Part shown: positions 45,380 through 55,277 of the stretch, one piece after another | Position numbering within the stretch: the stretch's first letter is position 1 | How the letters are laid out: each line of letters starts with the position of its first letter | Source: Piezodorus guildinii | Lineage: Eukaryota; Arthropoda; Insecta; Hemiptera; Pentatomidae | NCBI GenBank assembly: GCA_023052935.1 | Contig: CM041293.1 | Span: 53,370,725-53,434,724, forward strand | Direction: 5' to 3' | Length of the DNA: 64,000 nucleotides | Notes under the pieces: model-generated | Told to the model about the DNA's origin: nothing | Seen by the model: only the letters and a program-made list of their open reading frames with translations | The model's database searches: none | Made by a program: the position numbers and the translations under genes

Positions 45380-45440
45380 TTGTAGATCCAATAGAAGGTG
45401 GCGCGAAACGCTGATTGCTACTCTAATAAAATTATTCAAG
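45380..45440 (+). other. Second GCGAAACGC motif block
   Basis: GATCCAATAGAAGGTGGCGC, then GAAACGCTGATTGC; the counterpart of the block at 12480. Possible Penelope-type terminus; tentative. Confidence 0.28.
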
Positions 45441-45944
45441 TGTTTTTCAGTTGTGATATTAGTGAAGTTGTCTTTAAATTTTACTGGCCGATGTTTCAAC
45501 AACTGTAAGTAACCTCATTTATAAGCCTTTTTAATTGTCCTTATTTATATAATAATTTATAAAATGAATTCCAGCAAAAAATTTAGTTATTCATTGACAA
45601 ATCATCTTTCAAGATGCCACTAAATTTTATTTTTTTATGAGGTTTTTTGGATGTGCATAGAACATTTGATATATAGACATTAAATATTTATAAATATAGT
45701 AATATTACTTTGTGTGGATCTATTTTTCTCTAATTTGGTCAAATCGCAACCTTTTAGTACCAATAAGAGACGGCTCGTGCTACGAGCCTCGTAGCGCTTA
45801 TAAATATGCTGTAACTATTCCTGTTTTTAGAAGTTTTAACATAATTTTTGGATATGCAGGTTTCAAAAGTACATCATGCAATAAGATCATTATTCAAAAT
45901 TTAATTTTTATAAAAATTGTTTAGGCTATTAAAATTTATTATTG

Positions 45945-46230
45945 CCGATTTTAGTGAAAAAGTTGCTGTAACATCTCGGGCGTATAGTTGTCTTAAATAT
46001 GCAATTTCAGTTTCGTATGGCTTTTAGTTTTTGCGCTAGACTTACCACAACACACTAATGCAATTCACTTAAAAATTATAAAACTAGAACTTGATTTTTA
46101 AGTGAATTGCTTTAGTGTGTTGTGGTAAGTCTAGCGCGAAAACAAAAAGACGTATGATACTGAAATTTCTTATGTACGACAACTATACGCCCGAGATGTT
46201 ACTGCAACTTTTTCACTAAAATCGGCTAAC
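45945..46230. repeat. Large inverted repeat, ~125-bp arms
   Basis: The left arm contains TAACATCTCGGGCGTATAG, GCGCTAGACTTACCACAACA and ATGCAATTCACTTAAAAATT. The right arm is its reverse complement with few mismatches (TTAAGTGAATTGC, TGTTGTGGTAAGTCTAGCGC, TATACGCCCGAGATGTTAC). The loop is about 20 bp. The right arm runs on into repeat family D, so two D ends are joined head to head. Confidence 0.88.
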
Positions 46231-46480
46231 CGGAAGTGCTACTTTATACTATGCATTTTGCACCTTTTTAAAATTTTCTCAAAAACGGCTTGAACCATTT
46301 TGATTAAACTCACTATTTTGATGTAACATTTAATGAGATTAAATATGATGTAGGTTTCATTCTGATTGAAATAGTCTGACAGGACTTAAATGCCGATATT
46401 TCAAAATTTCTTTCTCTAAAGTACCTTTAATTTTGTATATTCGAAAAAATTAACGATATTGTCTGATTAACATTGCTAAA
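46090..46480 (+). repeat. Dispersed repeat family D, copy 4, left part
   Basis: Continues CCGAGATGTTACTGCAAC, CTCAAAAACGGCTTGAACC, AATAGTCTGACAGGACTTAA. The element is interrupted by a Jockey-like LINE and a mariner element; its right part resumes at about 48640. Confidence 0.72.
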
Positions 46481-46591
46481 AACCAGGTAAATATATCAGT
46501 TGAGCGAATTCGATATTCAACTTAACGAGAAAACTGCTAAAATTTTTTTTTTGATGCAATTTTTTTGTTTTTTAACCACAAGAATAGATGT

Positions 46592-47575
46592 TCAGTCTTC
46601 CCTCTCTGACAGATCCTTCAAAATAAATGACAATAGTTCCTATTTGTCCATTTTACTCAGTCTGCTGGTGTTCCTCAAGACAGTATCCTTGGACCAATTC
46701 TTTCCACAGTTTATATAGCTGATATCCCAACCCATTCTAACACCTACTTTTCTACCTATGCTGATGACACTTGTGCGTTATCAGTCAATAACGATCCAAA
46801 TGTTGCCTCTCAAACTCTCCAATCCCACAGACCTTGAGGTATGGTGTCAGAATTGGCGAATTAAAATAAAATCTAACAAATCCCACCAATTAACCTTTAC
46901 CCTTCGTCGTAAACCTATGACATCTTGCCCTACAGTATCCTTCAATAATATTCCGCTTGTTCCAGTTGAACAGATACTCTACCTAGGACTTCTACTTGAC
47001 AAACTTCTAAAATGGAATCCCCACACTAGACTGAAACGAAAAGAAACTTCTCGCCGCTTTAGGTTACTTCAACACTTACTAGACAGACGCTCTAACCTTC
47101 CACTTAACTAAAAAGTACTCATCTACATGACCATCATAAGACCTATCTGGACTTACGGGGTTGAGCTTTGGGACTCTACTAAACCATCAAATTCTTCCCG
47201 TCTTCAATCCTTGCAGTCCAAAATCCTTCGAAAAATCCTCAATGCTCCTTACTTCGTCACGAATAAGCTCATCCATAAAGACCTTAATATTCCTTATGTA
47301 GCTGATTTGGCCCGAACTAGGTATCAATCCTTTTATGACAAACTCCATTCTCACTCTAACCCACTAGTTTCAATCCGAGCTTCCTCTTCCATTCCTGATA
47401 ATCCTCCGAGGCGTCTGAAAAGAAGATGGCCTCGAGACCTTCTAGTATAGATTACCTATTGGAGTGCTGCCAATGGGCAGTTTCCCTTCATGTCTTTTAT
47501 CTAACAGCTAATTTACTAGATGTATTCATTAATACATTTGTAAATATCAATAAATAAATTAATTAAAAAAAAAAA
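46592..47575 (+). mobile_element. 5'-truncated Jockey-like LINE with TSD, copy 4
   Basis: 984 bp flanked by AAGAATAGATGT at 46580-46591 and 47576-47587. The coding remnant has the RT catalytic box T-Y-A-D-D-T near 46760, E-Q-I-L-Y-L-G-L-L-L-D near 46970, then I-I-R-P-I-W-T-Y-G-V-E and I-L-N-A-P-Y-F-V-T-N-K. It ends P-R-D-L-L-V. The 3' end AATAAATAAATT leads to a poly(A). Stops and a frameshift make it inactive. Best-preserved copy of its family here. Confidence 0.92.
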
Positions 47576-47915
47576 AAGAATAGATGTATAATATACCATT
47601 GGATAACTAAAGATTTTAGAAAAAATATTATCTAATACACGTAATTGTAAATGTTAATGGAGAATTGTGTATTTACGACTTACACAAGATTCACAATACA
47701 TAAATAACTTTATTAGTTAACAATTACAAAAGTTTTTTTTATATCGAACAAATCTGAAACATTAAATAATAATATTAATCACATGTGATTGTTATTTCTA
47801 TCAATATATTGTTTTATCGATGAACATATTGTTTTATCGATTAACATATTAATATATAAGAAGATCGATGAAAAGCGGATAAAACCAACTGATACTTGTA
47901 GATAAAATATAATAT

Positions 47916-48630
47916 TGGGTTGTGTCACATAAAATGCCCGTTTTCAAGGTAAAGGATTTTATTAAAAATACGATATGAAAACAAGATAATTTTATTCGAA
48001 GTATTTACCTTATTTTTCTACACATTTTTACCAACGTGACACCAACTTTTTTATCACCGAACTGAAAAACTCTGAGCTTTGAAGTGAAACAAAATCTGAA
48101 AACGCACTTTTCATTTGATCATCATTTTCAAAAAGTTTTCCTTTGACGAAGTTGTCTAAATTCCTGAACATGTGGTAATCTGAGACAAGTCAAGAGAATA
48201 TGGTGGGTGCAGAAGAACTTTGTAGCCCAGTTCTTTCAATTTTTGCACGGTATGTTTTGAAACATGCCGTTGTCTGGTACGGACGGAGGTCTTCCTCGCG
48301 GCAAGTATTCCAAGTCGGTATCCCCAGCTGAAAACTTAGCAAACCAACGGCGAATTAACACTCTCTTCCCAAACACCTTGCAAATATTTCTAGTGGCCTC
48401 AGCTACTGAATGGCCGAGTTTAAACTCGTACAAAAATATTACTCGAAAATCGCGTGTTTCCACGTTCATATTTGGAATATATCATATATATGTTTATAAT
48501 ACAAAGGTAGAGAATTAGTAACTGTTTCCTTTAAATATGTAAACATTCGGAAGAAAACAACAGAGACCTGCAAAATCCTTTATGTATTTCAGAAACTATA
48601 AAAACGGACATTTCATGTGAAACAACCCAA
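47916..48630 (-). mobile_element. mariner deletion derivative (715 bp)
   Basis: Inverted ends of about 30 bp: TTGGGTTGTGTCACATAAAA at the left and TTTCATGTGAAACAACCCAA at the right, each next to a TA dinucleotide (47914-47915, 48631-48632), the mariner TSD. Inside, on the minus strand, an N-terminal HTH part of a mariner transposase (48236-48469) joins a C-terminal part (about 48040-48235) with D-Y-H-M-F-R-N-L-D-N-F and W-x-K-C-V-E. The catalytic middle is missing: an internal deletion. Confidence 0.92.
48236..48469 (-). pseudogene. mariner transposase N-terminal fragment
   Basis: Reads V-I-F-L-Y-E-F-K-L-G-H-S-V-A-E-A, then W-F-A-K-F-S-A-G-D, and G-R-P-P-S-V-P-D, the paired HTH DNA-binding domain typical of mariner/SETMAR-type transposases. 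It ends shortly after the HTH where the deletion joins out-of-frame C-terminal sequence. No catalytic Asp from the DD34D core is left in this frame. Confidence 0.88.
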
Positions 48631-48639
48631 TAGCTTATT

Positions 48640-48790
48640 TAAAAAAACACATGTTTCTATTGAAATTCAATTGAATTAATTCTTTAACGATTTATTTTTA
48701 TCTCTAAATGTATTTAGAAAATCTTAAATTGATTTTAACAACAGAGTTAAGTGAAAGTCGTGTGTTGCGCGAACCAGATTTTTTATATTA
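48640..48790 (+). repeat. Dispersed repeat family D, copy 4, right part
   Basis: Contains CTTAAATTGATTTTAACAAC and GTGAAAGTCGTGTGTTGCGC, then ACCAGATTTTTT, matching the end of copy 2 (26950-27030). Confidence 0.7.
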
Positions 48791-48799
48791 AAGATTGCG

Positions 48800-49480
48800 T
48801 GATAGATCACCCTCTTGAATTACCCGTACTAATATCCTACAAGATAACCAAACCAAGAGATTCAGTTTTGTTCGTTGCATTGTAGTCCCTGCTAACCACA
48901 AACGAGTTTTGATAATTTTTCAGTGAATTGCATTAGTGTTACGGAATTTTGTTTATTTTCCTCCCACTCCGCGACTTCCAGGATTTAAAAGTTGCTCGTA
49001 CCTGTAGCCTATTTCAAATGGAAGCAGAGTTTTGTATTTTTTTTAAGTTAACGGAGTAAGTAATAAGGAAATGTATTTAAATGGTTTGACTTTTATTTTC
49101 CTATGTCTCCACTTTTTAAATATAACCTCAAGGAAAACTACTGCTCATTTTTTGCAAACAAATCAAGTCCATTTTTTAATGATAGTAAGTCAATCGAAAG
49201 ATACTATTCCGTCAATTTAAAATAAATGAAATATTTTTTCAATATACCTAACAAAATATACTAGCCAAACGATTCAAATCACGTCAGGTATAAGATATTT
49301 TCTCGTGACAACGATGTATCTGTACTCCAGCAAAGTTTTATCACCACTTTAAAAAATGTTAACTTCTGATTTCAAGCTTAGCACTAACACAACTTCATAA
49401 GTACTTCCACTTTTCTCAAATATATTCATTTTAGTGGCTTTGTTTTAAGAAGGTAAAGTGATTTTTTTAGGATCGTATGG
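48800..49480. other. Non-coding, no element recognised
   Basis: AT-rich sequence. A GTTTTGATAATTTTTCAGTG-type segment near 48905 resembles the inverted-repeat arm at 46090, so part may also belong to repeat family D. Confidence 0.45.
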
Positions 49481-49495
49481 TATAGGTGAAGTTTA

Positions 49496-49780
49496 TTTGT
49501 TTTTTCATTTAACGTCACTTTAAGCTGCTGCGGCTAATCGGATGACGCTACAGTAGAATTCTTAAATTTTGCCTATTCAGGTTTAATTAGGATAAGGATC
49601 ATAAACGAGTACATGTCGTCGCAACATGTCCGAGACTACCTTTTAACGTCCCCTCCGTAGGACGGCATTACTAAGGATTTTTACTCCCATTGAAAAATCC
49701 AAGGGGCACCTTCCAGGTTTGAACCCATGAACTTGGGCATAGAAGGCTTTTATGCTAGCTACTACACCACAGGTGACCCC
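49496..49780 (-). mobile_element. SINE family A, copy 5
   Basis: Reverse full-length copy: TTTAACGTCACTTTAAGCTG, CGGCTAATCGGATGACGC, CCTAAATTTTGCCTATTCAG, then CCAGGTTTGAACCCATGAAC (box B complement) and GCTAGCTACTACACCACAGG (box A complement). A 9-bp AGGTGAAGT sits on both sides, a likely TSD. Confidence 0.88.
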
Positions 49781-49888
49781 GAACAGGTGAAGTGTTTTGT
49801 TATTTATGCCTATTGTTTTTCTCTCATTATGTGGTTTAAATCTTTGTTTTTATTTTTAGTGCTAGCAGTATCTTGGTGGATATGTGTA

Positions 49889-50408
49889 GGGTGAGTCATA
49901 TTGAAATTTCCGATTTCAAAGAGGTGCATAATAAAAACAAAGCAAGATGCAATGAAAATTATTTTATTATTTGAAAGTCTATAGAATGCAGTTTTATTTA
50001 ATTATGATTTGAAAATGATCCTTGTAAATGTCTACCTCCTCTGTCCAAACACTGACGGAGCCTTTCTTGAAACTTGTCCATGACTCTGTGAATCATATTC
50101 AGAGGAATATCATTGATTTCTTCAGTGATGGCTGCCTTCGGTTCATCGATAGTTCGGGGACGATGCTTGTACACGTTTTTCATGAAGTAGCCCCAAAGAA
50201 AAAAATCGCATGGGGTTAAATCAGTTGATCTAGGGGGCCACCCCATCTGACCTCGTAAATAAATGAAGGCCGGGAAACATTTTCATTAAGTTCCATTTCA
50301 GACATCATTTTAAAATCATAATAAAATAAAACTGCATTCTATAGTCTTTTAAATAATTTTCATTGCATCTTTCTTTGTTTTTATTTAGGTTCAATATGAC
50401 CCACCCTG
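49889..50408 (-). mobile_element. Tc1/mariner-like deletion derivative with long TIRs
   Basis: TA at 49887-49888 and 50409-50410 flank inverted ends GGGTGAGTCATATTGAA and TTCAATATGACCCACCCTG. Matching sub-terminal segments follow (AGATGCAATGAAAATTATTT, TATAGAATGCAGTTTTATTT), giving arms of roughly 90 bp. Inside, the minus frame 49998-50246 is the C-terminal end of a DDE transposase; the N-terminal and catalytic core are deleted. Confidence 0.88.
49998..50246 (-). pseudogene. Transposase C-terminal fragment (DDE, Tc1/mariner-like)
   Basis: Reads G-W-P-P-R-S-T-D-L-T-P-C-D-F-F-L-W-G-Y, the conserved block holding the third catalytic acidic residue region of Tc1/mariner-type DDE nucleases (P-R-S-P-D-L-x-P-x-D). 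About 60 residues to the natural C-terminus follow. No start or upstream domain is present. Confidence 0.85.
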
Positions 50409-50670
50409 TAATATGATTGTTTTATATAATTGTAGATTGTTGATTTGTTCTTGTATGAGATTTTAAAAAAAATCTGGAAATTCTTGATTTAACGCAACTC
50501 TCTCTTGTTTTTTTGTTTTTTTCTTGCCTTGAGTAATATTGCGTGTCCTGACTTGGTTCTCCCCACCATACACCAGTTCTTTCCCAGACGATGGTTGGCA
50601 GTAGTGGTTCGCACTTCTTTTCCTTCATAACGTAGTCTCTCATTGCAACCTTGGCAGTTCTACAAGTGTC

Positions 50671-51171
50671 ATGTTCCTTCCCCTGCTCAAGATATGTTGT
50701 TGCTGCAGCCTGGAGACGGGTTCTCTCCTTATATCAATTTTCGGAATTATATTTTACTTGTTTAAACTCGGCGTTATCGTCTTACTGTCGCCGAGAATCT
50801 TCGGTATTTATCTTAAAAAACATTACAGTGTCAGTGCGGATATTGTTTTCGCTTCGTTAACAGTTACACTCAGTGCTATGGTGATTCTCGGATTGATAAC
50901 CAACATCCTGCTCTTCTTAAGTGTATTGAAGAGAAAAGCAAGCCTCATAAGGCCTTGGTTAGTTTTATTTGCGTTTTTCCTTGTATTTGGCTCACTTCTT
51001 ATGGTTTATAATCTTATGATCCTTCCATCCATCCAGCAAATGGAAAAAACGTTATTTATGATTGTATTATATTCTATTAATATCTATCTCTTCCTTGTTG
51101 TTCATTCTTATCATGAAAAAGTGAAAACACAAGATACAATAAGTTATAGCCTGTGCTTCAAGAATACATAA
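50671..51171 (+). CDS. 4-TM membrane protein, CCxSLETG family
   Basis: A 166-residue, uninterrupted, intronless frame. I chose the ATG at 50671 because it sits seven residues before the family's N-terminal motif C-C-C-C-S-L-E-T-G-S. Four hydrophobic segments at about 19-41, 60-89, 97-119 and 125-147 predict a four-pass membrane protein; a charged L-K-R-K-A-S-L-I-R-P-W loop lies between TM2 and TM3. The layout resembles insect DUF4728/LAPTM-like proteins, whose function is poorly known. A polyadenylation hexamer lies at 51279-51284. A frameshifted paralogue is at 60294. Intronless structure may mean a retrocopy origin. Confidence 0.82.
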   Translation: MFLPLLKICCCCSLETGSLLISIFGIIFYLFKLGVIVLLSPRIFGIYLKKHYSVSADIVFASLTVTLSAMVILGLITNILLFLSVLKRKASLIRPWLVLFAFFLVFGSLLMVYNLMILPSIQQMEKTLFMIVLYSINIYLFLVVHSYHEKVKTQDTISYSLCFKNT

Positions 51172-51278
51172 ACAGTTTTAGTGACTATCGAGTAATTTCA
51201 TATTTTAAAAATACGTAGATAAAAATGTTTTTGTTTTTTTGTAATTAATTCAATACAATCACGAATTCATCTTTGTAA

Positions 51279-51284
51279 AATAAA
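51279..51284 (+). terminator. Poly(A) signal AATAAA of the 4-TM gene
   Basis: AATAAA about 108 nt after the stop codon, in an AT-rich 3' region. A second candidate lies near 51540. Confidence 0.5.
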
Positions 51285-51946
51285 TTTATTTCACACTAAA
51301 TATAGTTGTTTTAAATGCTGATATTCCATTCCTCGAAAACTTGTTTAGGAGGGTAGAAGAAAGTAAAAAATGAAAATGTATGGTTTGATGAGATGTCGGT
51401 GATATTGAATCATCATACATTCTCACATATTTCCAACTATAATAAATATACAAGTGCCGTATTTTATGCAAAACTTTCAAAAGGACTATTATTATGTATT
51501 CCCGTCAAGATATATTTTTGTATATTGTACGTCTTGTTTAATAAATAAATGGAGGCTTTGGAAAATAAAAAATATACATAAAAGTTTATTATTTATTTTT
51601 ATTTTAGCTTCTATTATAAATAATGTTTAATTTCTTAACATGGAGTTTCTATATTCAGAAACATCTTGTTATAATGTTCACATTATAATTGTTTGTTTTA
51701 ATAAAACTTTATCATTTAGTTCTTTTATATTAAAAAAAAATCTTTAATGATATAATTTATAATTTATAAAGGCCTTTATTTGGTTAAAAAAATGGATATG
51801 GATCATGTGATAAATTTAAATTAATCGAACCTAAACATTAGAGAAATAAACATTTATTAGAAAAATCTGGTTTAAATTGATACGACAGTATAAAGACTTA
51901 ATGATTTACATGATTTTAACAGTTCTAAGCAACCAAACTATATTTA

Positions 51947-51991
51947 TTGATTTTTCGATCAGGCTTAAAAAACATGAGATCGAAAAATCAA
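51947..51991. repeat. Perfect hairpin
   Basis: Arms TTGATTTTTCGATC and GATCGAAAAATCAA (14 bp, perfect) with a 17-nt loop, downstream of the 4-TM gene. Function unknown. Confidence 0.85.
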
Positions 51992-51994
51992 GAG

Positions 51995-53030
51995 GAACCA
52001 ACTTATTTTGTAAAGTCAATTTTATTATGAAGTGGAAAAGCAAATAATTTGAATAGCATTATTATCATATTCGATAAAGATTTTAAAATTACTTTTACGA
52101 GTTGCAGGTAATTTTTAAGTAAATATGATTTTCATACTTGGTTATGATTTTTTTTCTTAAAATAATTTTTTAATATATCTAATAAAAGTTAGTCCTTCAT
52201 TTTTTTTTTGTATTTCTGTATTTCGTTACTTGAAACATTGATGTATGTAAGTTTAGGATATTTGATTAAGAATACGAAATAAATTAAAAAAAAAGCTAAA
52301 ATGGTTTTCCATAATTTTCTTATGCCATCGATTTCTTTAATTTTAGAAATTCTAGATGTAGCTTATTTCTAAAAATTTCCAAGTCCTGCTTTTCCTTTTT
52401 TTTTTTTTTTTTTTTTTTTTTAATTATGACCATCTTAGTATGGAGATTGTCAAAAGGTTCCATTCTAAAATCCAGTTATTGATTAATTTGTGTATAACTT
52501 ATAGGAAATACAAATTAATGCACATACAAGATAAAATTTACAAGTCTTATGCGAGAACTTCATTTAAATATTTTTAATTTTTTCATTTTCCCAGAAATCG
52601 AAATGAGATGCTGATGTAACACTAAAAAATAAAAAGAACTGCTGTCATGATTTTAAGCTGTTGAAATGCATATTTACAACCTACGGTCAACGTCCAACAA
52701 ACTCTATGCCTAAATTAAAATACTTAAACATGAACTAATTAATTTCGGTCTATCGAACATAAATGTTTCATTGCGAGGTCAGTGGACGGTCCTTGTGTTT
52801 AAGTATATAATACGTCATTAAATGTTTTACAGCGAGGTTCGTTCGGTTGATCCAGATTTGGCCTGTATTATTAACAATTATTATCATAATTTTACATTAC
52901 ATATTATTCATTAATATTCTAAATATTTAAATATTTACTTTAGGATTACTGGGCGATTTAAAAAAAATCTAATGCACCCCCATTCCCGACCAAACTAAGT
53001 CACTTACTTTATCTTTACCTTTTACATTTG
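51995..53030. other. Intergenic AT-rich DNA
   Basis: Contains a poly(T) run near 52390-52420 and no recognisable gene. The block at 52740-52860 is GC-richer with two similar GCGAGGT motifs; unclassified. Confidence 0.5.
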
Positions 53031-53045
53031 TTTAACTATAAACAT

Positions 53046-53240
53046 CCCTGAAGAATGGTCCCTCCCATTTTGCAATGGATAAATAAAGGCTTAGAAGAAG
53101 CCCTTGAAAGATTACTAGTGCATCCAGCGCATATAGCAATCCTCTTTAGAATACCTCCGGGTAACAGAAGGACAAATCTGACAGCTATACATATTATATT
53201 TGTATTTGTATTTTGTTCGAAAATAAAACCAGAGGGTAAG

Positions 53241-53301
<61 letters not shown>
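53046..53301 (+). mobile_element. Retroposed transcript with ~60-nt poly(A) and TSD
   Basis: A GC-richer block of about 196 bp ends with AAAATAAAACC (poly(A)-signal-like) about 12 nt before a run of some 60 A. It is flanked by AACTATAAACAT at 53034-53045 and 53302-53313. The long pure tail and perfect 12-bp duplication indicate recent LINE-mediated retroposition. The source transcript is not identified. Its short open frame (from 53055) is not convincingly coding. Confidence 0.85.
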
Positions 53302-53305
<4 letters not shown>

Positions 53306-53665
53306 ATAAACATATATTGTACAATATATTTCCTTGGACAAATAAATGGAGAAATCGGAAAAAACGCTGCAAATTATTACACAATGGTTTATTATTTCCA
53401 AATAACTATATTAAGGTATAACTGTTTATATTGCTGTTGGTAGTCAATTAGCTAAAATGAAAAGCAATAAATAATCCATAGGAAAATGGTATATCACCAC
53501 TTTTAATTTCAAAACGCAATATCTCTGCTAGTTAAAATTATGGTATTTATTCATTAGGAAAAATAAAATTTCCTGATTCCAGAACAACTTACATTTTTTC
53601 TTTATTATTAATAATAATGGGGTTATCAGAGAATCGCATCTCATATAAGTTGCTGCTTGTCCATA

Positions 53666-53974
53666 AAACCCGTACCACTACAACCCATGGAGGGTCTTGG
53701 GTTCAGTACATATAGAGATTCGTACTGTTTCAAGGCCAACGGCAGTGCAATGAGGTGATTAGGCCTTAATCGCGCTCAGCCGCCAGGTTTTTCCCCAATT
53801 AATATGGGTACCCACTTTATAGAGGCTGGGTCTGCCCCAGGAGGGTCTCCATACCCTAGGGTCGCCCCCCGACTGAATTAACAGAACAAATAATATTCCG
53901 CCAAAGCCGGATTCGAACCCAGAACCCGGAGCACAGCAGACTAGCGCTCTATCCACTAGACCACGCCGCTCCCA
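53666..53974 (-). mobile_element. tRNA-derived SINE family B, copy 3, with TSD
   Basis: 309-bp reverse copy. The head complement includes GATTCGAACCCAGAACCCGG (box B) and CTCTATCCACTAGACCACGC (box A). The body matches copies at 1 and 39661. The TSD TGCTTGTCCATA lies at 53654-53665 and 53975-53986. Confidence 0.93.
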
Positions 53975-54134
53975 TGCTTGTCCATATAAGATTTTTTTTT
54001 CTCTTTGTTTATTGAGGTATCTTGATCTCGAAAAGCTTTTTGATTTTTCTATATCTTCAATAGTAACCGAGTTTTGGTGGAATTACATGCCGATTTGTGC
54101 TTTGAATAAATACATAAACTTTTTTTAAAATGTT

Positions 54135-54426
54135 TGTTTGTTTGTTGTTTATTCGTTTAACGTCACTTTATGCTGCTATGGCTAATCGGACGATGCTACG
54201 GTGGGAGTCCTAAATTTTGCCTATCCAGGTTTTATTAGGATCTTTAACGAGTACCTGACATCGCACAGGCTCGAGACCACCTTTTAAGGTTCCCTCCGAA
54301 GGACAGCATAACTAAGGATTTTTTACTCCCATTAAAAAATCCTAGGGCCACTCGCAGGTTTGAACCCGCGACCTTTAGCATAGAAAGCTGTTATGCTAGT
54401 CACTACGCTATGCTATGAGTGACCCC
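54135..54426 (-). mobile_element. SINE family A, copy 6, with TSD
   Basis: 292-bp reverse copy with the family-A body and head (CGCAGGTTTGAACCCGCGAC, TATGCTAGTCACTACGC). Flanked by TTTAAAATGTT at 54124-54134 and 54427-54437. Best-preserved family-A copy in the window. Confidence 0.93.
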
Positions 54427-55104
54427 TTTAAAATGTTAATCGCGCTTTACTGATTCTGAAACTCTCTACACATTTTTCTTTATATTCAAAAACAACTGAG
54501 ATATGATATTATTTATGAGTAAAATTTGAATTTTTTTTTTCTTTTAATAATTATTCGCGGCTTTTTGGTTACAAAACACTTATACATTTTTTCTCTACCT
54601 TCAAAAATAACTGAGCTATTGAATTAAATCACTTTTAATCGGCCGCCATTTTAAAAGTAACCAGCTGATATCAACGTCTAGTAGAATAGATATAGTAAAT
54701 AGGTTTTAAAATCATCGTTACATGCCCTAGTATTTATGTGGCGAATTTAAAAAAAAAAAGTCAGTAGTTTCGGAGAAATGCCACGGACGTCGGACAAACG
54801 GATTTTATTTTATTCGTTGTTGTTTTAATTTTAAGAGCAAAAAACTGCTGATGGTTATTATCGCTCTCACATCTTTACAAAAAACAAAAGAAAAACGATT
54901 TACAAAATGAAGGTAGCAGAAAAAAAATTAAGAAAAGAAAACAACGAACAAAATACTAAAACAAATAAATAATACAGTAACATTGACAAATAATAAAAAT
55001 AAAGATAAATAAATGAAATTTGTAATATTGATAAAAAACTTACTAATAATAAATAAAAGATGAAATAAAATATGAATATAACAAAAATAATTAATAATAA
55101 TTAA

Positions 55105-55106
55105 AA

Positions 55107-55138
<32 letters not shown>
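55105..55138. repeat. (AT)n microsatellite
   Basis: An A run followed by about twelve AT units. Confidence 0.92.
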
Positions 55139-55139
<1 letters not shown>

Positions 55140-55277
55140 TAAATAAAATAAAGAATAATAATTTAAGAATAAAGAAATAAAATTAAATTTTAGTTTCCTG
55201 ATAGCTATATGCAGAAATTAGAGAACCGAGTCTTGCCTTAAGAAGCTTACTTAACTCTTTCTTACGCAGCATCCATT

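Noticed and set aside
45712..45924. Plus-strand 70-residue frame
   Set aside because: No motif, starts in AT-rich sequence, and overlaps a short GGCTCGTGCTACGAGCC palindrome; chance frame.
50422..50643. Minus-strand 73-residue frame upstream of the 4-TM gene
   Set aside because: No family resemblance, and it overlaps the likely promoter/5' UTR of the plus-strand gene.
53036..53401. Minus-strand frame with a long poly-Phe stretch, and plus-strand 53055-53309 frame ending in poly-Lys
   Set aside because: Both arise from reading through the ~60-nt poly(A) tail of a retroposed sequence; no codon structure elsewhere.
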